A stretch of 64,000 nt of DNA. It comes from Bugula neritina (Eukaryota; Bryozoa; Gymnolaemata; Cheilostomatida; Bugulidae). Location of the stretch: assembly GCA_964035545.1 (NCBI GenBank), contig OZ037767.1, positions 28,501,628 through 28,565,627 on the forward strand. The letters run 5' to 3'. How positions within the stretch are numbered: the stretch's first letter is position 1; each line of letters opens with the position of its first letter. A model generated the notes under the pieces. The model saw nothing but the letters and a program-made list of their open reading frames with translations, ran no database searches and was not told the DNA's origin. Positions 27,001 through 34,200 of the stretch are shown here, piece after piece. Made by a program: the position numbers and the translations under genes.

Positions 27001-29666
27001 TTATGCTCTATTTCTTCACTAACCTCCTACGCCCTGCCAAGTTTTATGTGTTGCAGTTTGTTACTTTCTAATTAAACTGAAGTATTTACTTACTTCGAAA
27101 ATAAGCTTTATTTAATTGATTAATATAATTAGTAGAATTTAATTAGCATTAATGGTAATTATACAGAGAGCAGTCGTGGTGTGGTGGTTAGAGTGCTGGC
27201 CCAGTAAACATGAGGTCAGTAGTTCAAATCCAAATACTGGTGGTGATGTTAGGAAGAGCATCCAGTCATAAATGTCCTTGTGCCACATATGAAAAATTCC
27301 TTAGCCCGCTCTAAAATACCCTTTCCATCAGGGTTTCTCACAGGGATAGTGGCTATAAACTTACCTGAATTTTTGATTATAATCATTACCCAGCGCTGAA
27401 TGATGTCACTGTTTTATGCGTAGCAGAGGTGACGTAAAGGCAGATGCAGATCACACCCTTCATCTGAGTGACCTGGCAAACACCTCACACGGCAAAGCTA
27501 AACGTCAGCTGCTTGGAAATATAGAAAGTAATAAAAGCAGCTCTTCATCGGGTGGATTTGCGTTTGCTGACTCTAAGGTAAGTGACTGCCAGGTTAGTAT
27601 CAAAGTGATTGTAATACGTTGTGTGATTGGTGAAGATTAATGTACCGTGTTGTGTGATTGGTCATGGTGCTTTCTTACAGCAAGTGACTATGCGACCCCA
27701 ACAGTTGCAGCAGGCAGTGTCTAACATGACGGTGAGTCATCCTGCAACTCCGCAAGCAGCCAATCACGTGACGCCAAGTAGAAGTTCTTTAGTGAAGAGA
27801 CCAGTTCCAGGCATGATTCAGTCGACTCTAGACAGTAGCAGGAAGTCACGGCCTACTTCTTCTTTGAGGACAACTGGGGAGTTCTCTCAAATGAGTAATC
27901 TTCCTACAGCCTCACTCTCGCGTAGGTTATGTTTCTATGAGTGTGTTTAGGGAAATATTGTACTTTGGCTGTTTGTAAAAATACTGTGGTTCTCATTCAT
28001 CTGATAGTCTGCCTGATAACTCAGCTCATCAGTTGTATTATACTTTTCCTTCTTTTCTAAACAACACAATGAATCATTCTGAATTTTCGGTCTTGTGGCT
28101 CGGTTTTATAGAAGCGTTTTGATTTGCTTAGTTGAAATTTTCTAAAGCCACTGTGGTCACGTGACTCACAGCTTCAACATCAGTCACATTTCTATGTTAT
28201 AAAACATGCTGAATGTTAGTATTAGCATTCATTATAGTCTATTTCTCACACTTCATTTGTACCTAAGAATTGACATTCTGCGTATTTAACAGAAACAAGA
28301 GAGAGCGTGGACAGCCCCGACCGCATGCAAGCTGAGGCTCTATTGAGGTCCGGTGGTTATCTGACTAATACGTATGCTGACACCACGAGTGACGTGTCAG
28401 CTCATCTTAGATCCAACACGGCGACTCCAAACACCCAGCAGCTGTTAGCCAGAACCATTGATACGCAGGTAACACCTCTGCTACATATCATGTGTCGGTA
28501 TAGCAAATTGTGTTTTATATGACTATATAATATAATTGCGCAATAATTTCTTTTTTGTTGTTGACTTTTGTAATAAAAAGTAAAGATCTATTATTATTTT
28601 GTTGTTGTGGGCCTTAAAAGATAGTAATTACAATATTTTATGAACCTATTTATGTCAACTTAGTTGTAATATTATTAATTTTTGTCAGTTTATTCACAGC
28701 ATTCAGCTATGGGCTCTGTGATTACAGGGTCTGTCCACTGGGGTCAGCACTGCTCTACTTGACACGAATCTTCTTCTCGCTGACACACTGGATCGGCAGC
28801 CATCTGGTCAGCCGTGGGGGTCAGAGGTTAGGAGAAGCACAAGAGACTCCATAACAGCTGGATCCGGCACTTACAACGTCACAGAGAGTGTTGACTCAGG
28901 TGAGTCTTGGTATAGCCTGAGAGGTTACTTAGTCTTAGTATAACCTGAGAGGTAACTGAGTCTTAGTATAACCTGAGGGGGTTACTGAGTCTTAGTATAG
29001 GGGGGGGGGGGGGTGACTGCTTATTTTTTGTTTTGTCGATGTGACGATTTCTTCTAATGTTGTCAACCAGCAGTATGTAATATTAACTTGTTAGTTTGAA
29101 TTTAGTAAAGTAATGTTCAGTGTAACATGGCGTAAATGTGTCGAAATATGAAAACTGTTACAGCCAAGTATGAATGCATGAAAACTATATCTTGTAGTTG
29201 ATATCATTGTGAATTATACTATTCTATAGTTGAAGCAGCATCGATAAGAAAAGCATACATATCTCAATAACAATTATTGTGAATCTTCCTAATCTGTTAA
29301 CAATTAGATAATTGATCAACTTGGTAACTTTGTACCTGAGTAAGGACCGGGTTTTGTCTGGATAGATGGGGATGGGGGGAAGAGTTTGTGTGAATAGACG
29401 GTCTGCTAGTCTGATAGGATAATATTTTATTACGTCAATTACATGATGTGCAGATGCAATATTGGTTGGTATTATTTTGAGGTTTAATTATTCAATACAT
29501 TGTAGTGAGTTCGGGTGGCATCCTCAGGACAAGCAATGAGTACACTCGCACTCTGACTGGAACCCCTTCCGCCAACAAGCCTCGACAATACCTCAGGTTC
29601 TCCGTACCCACCGGTGATGACGAAACCTCACAATCAAGTGACAATATTTCAGAGATCAATTTTTAG
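3010..29666 (+). CDS. TALPID3: TALPID3 (KIAA0586)-like centrosomal/ciliogenesis protein, 35 exons, 2016 aa
   Basis: TALPID3 is a centrosome/basal-body protein needed in vertebrates for ciliogenesis and Hedgehog signalling. Exons: 3010-3161, 3283-3566, 3764-3894, 4267-4527, 4926-5158, 5912-6059, 7282-7482, 7681-7861, 7954-8023, 8184-8368, 8635-8810, 9030-9232, 9442-9514, 9820-9990, 10164-10302, 10578-10727, 10860-11101, 11445-11555, 11997-12176, 12610-12729, 12964-13148, 23405-23547, 23998-24254, 24391-24628, 24825-25001, 25167-25300, 25498-25562, 25755-25999, 26136-26307, 26776-26895, 27424-27577, 27681-27921, 28293-28468, 28728-28899, 29506-29666. Every junction keeps phase and the total is 6051 nt. 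Family recognition rests on remembered blocks: NPLETPAPR (res ~510), YIRRVYGKALYHSQR (~830), AGRPINTQQVKDVMRECLAE with IRTMLGTRE (~1260-1290), and SEGEWVL/SEGEIL near 1600-1675. The protein is longer than human TALPID3 (about 1500-1650 aa). The start is the first ATG of an exon giving MAREEISDESLWKL. No database search was possible. Confidence 0.8.
5159..5911 (+). repeat. Minisatellite filling TALPID3-like intron 5 (~38-bp unit, about 19 copies)
   Basis: The whole intron is made of units of the type tctagtaatacactgtagg followed by tgtatagtgtacatgtata. The genuine acceptor of exon 6 (TACTGTAG|GTGTGAG) is the last unit: the array runs into the exon and supplies its first bases. The donor side (GTATGTGATGTATATG) also resembles the unit. 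Each copy therefore carries a candidate CTGTAG acceptor. Confidence 0.9.
6075..7146 (+). repeat. 25-bp minisatellite in TALPID3-like intron 6 (~43 copies)
   Basis: The unit combines tactcgctagttgtgta and ttatatta. The period is 25 bp (for example from 6080 to 6105). The array is extremely uniform, with rare C-to-G, C-to-T or A-to-G variants. It starts about 15-20 bases after the exon 6 donor (GTAAGTACTG) and fills most of the 1.2-kb intron. Confidence 0.95.
7282..7482 (+). other. TALPID3-like exon 7: central coiled-coil segment (res ~404-470)
   Basis: This exon encodes a Glu/Lys/Leu-rich helix (ELKEIKCLEGKLKETEVEL, then SALKEQMSRQQ) with heptad spacing of Leu residues, preceded by MERLAGLAAVPA. 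In vertebrate TALPID3 a short central coiled coil is the essential functional part, so this is the likely equivalent. Exon 8 continues the helix (LLMELVQSQKNLNSQLLGL) before the conserved ETPAPR block. The role is inferred from position and composition. Confidence 0.6.
7517..7626 (+). repeat. Short tandem repeat in TALPID3-like intron 7 (about 3 copies)
   Basis: Three near-identical copies share gttagtgtatatctcatac and tagtatact. They begin about 35 bases after the exon 7 donor (CAG|GTGAGT). Confidence 0.8.
9820..10302 (+). other. TALPID3-like exons 14-15: conserved basic core (res ~767-869)
   Basis: Exon 14 (9820-9990) encodes KYKTAAQRLKAIQAKID and exon 15 (10164-10302) encodes DLYKDENYIRRVYGKALYH followed by SQRRTIERAKPDPP. 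The Tyr-x-x-x-Val-Tyr-Gly-Lys block followed by a basic Arg/Lys stretch matches my memory of the same block in vertebrate TALPID3. Together with exons 22-23 it is the strongest basis for the family call. Confidence 0.65.
10318..10428 (+). repeat. 16-bp tandem repeat in TALPID3-like intron 15 (~7 copies)
   Basis: The unit is acacacttactgaata (16 bp). The array starts about 15 bases after the donor of exon 15 (ACAG|GTTGTA). It is unrelated in sequence to the 16-bp unit of the giant array. Confidence 0.9.
11742..11960 (+). mobile_element. tRNA-derived SINE copy 1 (in TALPID3-like intron 18)
   Basis: The head is tRNA-like, with a B-box-like GGTTTGAAGCT near 11801. The body contains AGGAAAGCATCTGATTGTAA and AATTCCTTAGACC. 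It matches the layout of the element at 27175-27390 (AGGAAGAGCATCCAGTCATAA, AATTCCTTAGCCC), so the two are copies of one family. The GGAAGGCATCC-like body motif recalls the core seen in several animal SINE families, from memory. Confidence 0.6.
13158..23085 (+). repeat. Giant 16-bp minisatellite (~9.9 kb, ~620 copies) in TALPID3-like intron 21
   Basis: The unit is TGTCTATACTATTACA. Almost all variation is T/C at two positions, giving four common types (TATTACA, TACTACA, TATTATA, TACTATA). Rare units have TGGCTATA or CATATC, and from about 15825 onward there are 17-bp and 20-bp units with an extra TACA. The array starts about 9 bases after the donor of exon 21 (ACTG|GTTAGT) and ends about 320 bases before exon 22. 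Because 16 is 1 modulo 3 and no unit contains a stop codon on this strand, all three plus frames stay open for over 3200 codons. These are not genes: the flanking exons join in phase across the array. Confidence 0.97.
23405..24254 (+). other. TALPID3-like exons 22-23 downstream of the giant intron
   Basis: Exon 22 (23405-23547) completes the split Trp codon of exon 21 (GAC TG|G) to read RDWLEQRLMSKCIERMIKEY. Exon 23 (23998-24254) reads VAQVYIDAGRPINTQQVKD then VMRECLAEKIRTMLGTRE. The vertebrate protein has the corresponding pattern of DAG-P, LAE and MLG-RE. Phase agreement across more than 10 kb shows that the repeat array lies in an intron and not in the reading frame. Confidence 0.75.
25420..25460 (+). 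repeat. CA-rich microsatellite in TALPID3-like intron 26
   Basis: An imperfect (CA)n tract with CG interruptions lies about 40 bases upstream of the exon 27 acceptor. Confidence 0.8.
25498..25999 (+). other. TALPID3-like exons 27-28 joined by a GC-AG intron
   Basis: Exon 27 (25498-25562) ends TCCAG|GCAAGT, a consensus-strength GC donor, and exon 28 starts at 25755 after ATTGCAG. Phase is 2 on both sides and the join reads SLDVSRYLEESRPQTP. No GT donor in the area keeps the frame. All other junctions I used in this gene are GT-AG. Confidence 0.7.
26390..26470 (+). repeat. Inverted/tandem repeat in TALPID3-like intron 29
   Basis: Copies of GATAGTACTACTAA alternate with the reverse-complement form CTTAGTAGTACTATC, so the segment can fold into a hairpin. 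Confidence 0.6.
26588..26740 (+). repeat. 14-bp tandem repeat in TALPID3-like intron 29 (~11 copies)
   Basis: The unit is ACTCACTCACTAGT with a few point variants. The array ends about 35 bases before the acceptor of exon 30 (GGTTGCAG|G). Confidence 0.85.
27175..27390 (+). mobile_element. tRNA-derived SINE copy 2 (in TALPID3-like intron 30)
   Basis: An A-box-like region (TGGTGGTTAGAGTGC) and a B-box-like AGTTCAAATCC are spaced as in a tRNA gene. The shared SINE body follows: AGGAAGAGCATCCAGTCATAA, AATTCCTTAGCCC and a tail with AGTGGCTATAAACTTACC. The boundaries are approximate. Confidence 0.65.
28900..29013 (+). repeat. 28-bp repeat beginning at the exon 34 donor, ending in a 14-G run
   Basis: About 3.7 copies of a unit built from GAGTCTTAGTATAACC and TGAGAGGTTACT start at the donor itself (CTCAG|GTGAGTCTTGG), so the donor resembles the unit. 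The array ends in an uninterrupted run of 14 G at 29000-29013. Confidence 0.8.
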
Positions 29667-31130
29667 TTAAAATATTCCATTTCACTTCTTTTCTAATCAA
29701 ATTTTCCTAAAATTGCCAAGAAAGCCGTCCATTTTGCTACTTTTACATCTAGTTCTGCTTGCTGTTTGATCATTTATACTCCACGCAAGTCAGTTTGTAC
29801 CTTGTAGATATCCCGTGATCTAAAGTCCAAGTTTAGTGTGCTTGAAGGCCTAATGTCTTCCCATGTTTGTGTAGGAATAGTGAACTTTAGCAAATTATTC
29901 ATAAAGTTGTTTACATTTTTTATCTTTGCCAGTTTTTCAGTTCAAATGTGTTGGTAAATGATACATACGTTGAAGTTTTCCAAATATGGTTTTGTGAACT
30001 ATTTCACATTCTCACAATTGTCACAATAATAAACTTTTCATGAAATTTCTTTTCGGGTTTGTGCACATCTGATAAATCATTTAATAAAAGGTTGCAACTA
30101 CAATGCCACATTCTAATCGTCTGATAAACTAAGGATGTTATTAAAATGTTAGTGACAGGCTGCATCGAAATGCATTAAATCTGATGATATTTATTGTCAT
30201 AATAACTTGGTACACAACAGAGTTACAGATGCTACTTTTAAAAATCAATTTGTTTCTGAGTTTGAATATTTCGGGTTTGTATCTACAAGCAATCAAAATG
30301 ATAAATTTCACCTCCATTGTTTCTTACTAATCTTGCTCCATTCTACAAATTATGAAAATACAAATATCTTTCGACCCACCTTGGAAATTGCAATGCTATG
30401 AATTTATAGCATTATATGATTTAATCAAATTGTTTTATTCAATCCATGACACTTTTTAATTATGAGTAAACTAATGGAAACAAATGGTATTGAGATATTT
30501 GATCAATACGGAAAGGAAGTTTTGTTAGTTTTAAAATGCTGTACAGCAAATAAATATCCAACTGGCCTAGGAAAAATCTGGCATATAATTTCCCTGTTGC
30601 CATCACTGATTGCAGAACGAAAATTATTGGCATGCAAGGTTTTGGCATCAAATGTGAACCAAGAAGTTGGCTTGATAAAAAATAATAATTCTGAAATACT
30701 AACAGCGATGTAACCTTAATACTGAATATTTTACTGAGCTGATGGCCATATGATGTCAATTAGCTAGCTAAGTAACCCCTTCGGATTTTAAATATCATTA
30801 ATCTATATTGAAATAATTGCATATTCCATAATTGCATATTTAGTATATCTCATTTTATGCCCTCCAAATGCAGATTGAAGATTGATTAGTGGTATGTTTT
30901 TAAAAACAAAATTTATTGGTTTCAGGTAACAGAAATTGAATACTGTTTGCGTTTGCTAGCGGCCTGCTTATTTCTCAGGTTGATACTCTATTGATTGGAA
31001 CACTTACATCAATTTGTTTAAAATCTGCAAATTGATTTCACGCTATAATTTTCTAAGGATAATAATAATTGAATGTTAGTATTACTGTGCCTAATTTTAT
31101 TGAGTACGCTAGAACAATTTAATTGGAGCT
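29667..31130. other. Intergenic between the TALPID3-like and DUF4239 genes
   Basis: This AT-rich stretch holds the presumed 3' UTR and poly(A) region of the upstream gene, then only short chance open frames. No RNA gene was recognised. Confidence 0.5.
30028..30033 (+). terminator. Candidate poly(A) signal AATAAA for the TALPID3-like gene
   Basis: An AATAAA hexamer lies about 360 bases past the stop codon at 29664-29666, in otherwise gene-free sequence. Other near-matches exist, so the assignment is tentative. Confidence 0.35.
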
Positions 31131-31136
31131 TGATTG

Positions 31137-31146
31137 GATATATAAG
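31137..31146 (+). promoter_or_regulatory. TATA-box candidate for the DUF4239 gene
   Basis: A TATATAAG motif (context GGATATATAAGTGAGC) lies about 115 bases upstream of the ATG at 31256. An in-frame TAG at 31238 lies between it and that ATG. This supports transcription starting near 31170 and translation at 31256. Confidence 0.45.
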
Positions 31147-31255
31147 TGAGCTCTTACAGCTTTTTTAATAGCATTTAAAGCACAGCACTTGTTCTAGCAT
31201 ATTCTCAAGACCATACGGCAAATATAAAGTTTCCAACTAGCTGTTAATCTATAAC

Positions 31256-34200
31256 ATGTTCACTGTCTCAGTTGAAAGATACACAGTGGATGGTACTGAA
31301 AAGGCTTCAGCATCAGGAACAAAATCTGAAAGCAGTAGTGTCTCAACACCTAAAGTTGAACCAGAAAGCCGTGGAACAGTGACACCTGAAGCTGAAGTAT
31401 ATGACGCATCAGAACCTGAAGCTGAAGGACATGTCACTTCAGAACCTGAGTCTGAATCTGAAGGTATGTCAACATCTGAACCTGAAGTTGAACCAGAAAG
31501 CCGTGGAACAGTGACACCTGAAGCTGAAGTATATGACACATCAGAACCTGAAGCTGAAGGACATGTCACTTCAGAACCTGAGTCTGAATCTGAAGGTATG
31601 TCAACATCTGAACCTGAAGTTGAACCAGAAAGCAGTGGAACAGTGACACCTGGAGCTGAAGGACATGTCACATCAGAACCTGAAGCTGAAGAACATGTCA
31701 CTTCACAACCTGAATCTGAAGGTATGTCAACATCTGAACCTGAAGTTGAACCAGAAAGCCGTGGAACAGTGACACCTGAAGCTGAAGTATATGACGCATC
31801 AGAACCTGAAGCTGAAGGACATGTCACTTCAGAACCTGAGTCTGAATCTGAAGGTATGTCAACATCTGAACCTGAGCCAGAAGCTGAACCAGAAAGCAGT
31901 GGAACAGTGACACCTGAAGCTGAAGAATATGGCACATCAGAACCTGAAGCTGAAGGTTTGTCAACATCGGAACCTGAGATTTCAGGTACAGCTGAACCTG
32001 AATCAACAGCAGAAGTTGAGCCTGAAAGTGGTGTTAGTACTGCTGTGCCAGAGTATGAATCTTCCTACAGTGAAAACATTCTTTTGCCTGAAGGAAGTGC
32101 TGAAACTGAAAGTCTTGATGCAATAGCCTCAGAGCCTGGAAGTGTCGCAGAGCCACCTGCAAGCAATGAAAGCATTATTGTTCCAACTATTCTACTACTG
32201 ATGCTGATTATTGGTGGTATAGTGATGAATTTTCTTTATTAATATATATCCTTTTTGTTGACTTCAACTTGCACAAATTATGTTAATTAAGCACTGTGCA
32301 ATCATATTCAAGAAATAGGGTATATATTTTTCAAGCAAGTTTTCGAACTTTAAGATTTTATGTTCTAGGTCTAGGCTGGTTAAATTTGAATAAAAGATTA
32401 CGCGCTAAGCGGAGACTTCAAAAAATTCACAACCTTGAGCTTGGAAGCCCATCATCCAACGTGTCAATTCCTGATGATGATTTTATAAACGCTTTTGATT
32501 TAGAAGTTTTGGAACACAAAGAACATTTCTACAATAAGACTTTAGGTATGTATACTGTATATTCTTTCAGATTTGCTGCAAGACCTTGTGTTTACTATTG
32601 CATCCTACTGCTATTTTTGTACTTAATCATATTTAATATATCATGGCTGTCTATATGGCAAAAGTTTTTATTTTTTTATAAACACTTCAAAGCTAATGTT
32701 GGCAAAGTATTTAATTTAGTCCTTGATATTCACCCAACTGTTTGCACTTCAAGTTTTTTAGCCTGCCCTAACTCAACTTCATCTATTTTATTCAGACTCT
32801 TTGCAAGTAACTTGATGTTGAATTACTAAGCTCAAAAAAAATTTATCAAAGTTGCATATCAGTGCAAATTATATACGAATTATTATTGTTGCAAGTCGTA
32901 TATTTTATTGAGCTGCAGTCCCTGTAGGTATGGTGTTATTATGAAATGCAAGTTTATTTTAGATCTGATAGAGTTGGCCGCCCCAGCCCTTGTATCTATC
33001 CTCCAGGCTCCCCTTGTTCTCTACCTCTACCCTACTCTCATTGAGTACATGTGGCCTGACCATGAAGAGGTTCCTAATGTTAATGATGCCATTGCCTGCT
33101 TCCTCACTCCTGCAGGTAAAATTCTATACTATAATCCATATAATTATGCTGCAGGTAAAAGCATATAGCCTACTGTAATCCATATATGCTGCAGGTAAGT
33201 GTAGTGTTGTGTTTACCCAGTGGCCTCCGTGGTGTAATGGTAGCACACTTGCTTGCAAGCCAGAGGACTCGGGTTCGATTCCCAGTGGGGCAATTATTTT
33301 ACAGTAAGCAATTCTGGTTGTTTTGTAGAAAGATATAAGATATAACTATTATAGGCACATTGTAGCTATCTCCTCTCCTTTTCCCAGGTCAACAATTTTA
33401 TATGAAACAGGCTTTACAAAGTCTCTGTAATTTTTCTCTATTGTTATAGGAAGCATTCATTTATTAAAGCAAAAATATTTTGAAGGTTTTGTACATTTTC
33501 CAGAACTTGGTTAAAACCAAAATATTTCAACTAAGGTGTATAAAATTTAATTTTTTGCATCAATTATGACAGTGAAGTTCGTGAGAGAAATTGTTAATGC
33601 AACATGAATAATACTGGATAAGTCTGTACACAATTGCTTTGTAGTCGTTATAAAATTTGGGACTTTTGTATAAGTTTTCTTGTATAATGACATATTATGC
33701 ACAAGCTATAACTGTTCTACATTGACTTCAAAATATATTTGTTTAACAACTGACTGATTACAGGTTTAGTTTACGCTACGGTGTTTGGTGCTGCTTTCTC
33801 AGCTGCTTCTGGGAAGTTATCTGAGCTGCAGACAAAGTTTGTGAATGAAGTGAGTATGATAGATCAGATCTTTACCCTCACCATGAAACTGGATATTCCT
33901 ACAGATACTAAGATGTCTATCTGTAAGGTGAGTCTGTCTGTGTAGTCATCTATAGACTGAGGAAGTAATGTCCATCAGGTTAATAGTAGATGGGAAGCTA
34001 TTTACTCGCTTGCCTGTTTAGGCTAATTATTGTAGTTTTCTGCTGAAGCCTTTTTGGCTATTTATATAATGCAATTATTAAAAAGCTCAACAATTTGGTC
34101 AAATATGTTAGTCAAGTCTTAAGGTTGTCTAAAGGCAGTAAACTTACATAACTTCTTGTATAGATTATCGGAACTTGAATTGCACATTCGCGTTACTACT

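Noticed and set aside
29000-29013. 14-G run as a G-quadruplex regulatory element
   Set aside because: It is a single homopolymer at the end of a tandem array, and its length may be affected by sequencing error. There is no further evidence of function.
32296-32829. 177-codon ORF read as an independent gene
   Set aside because: Only 32369-32545 is exon, with both splice sites and matching phases; the flanks are intron read-through.
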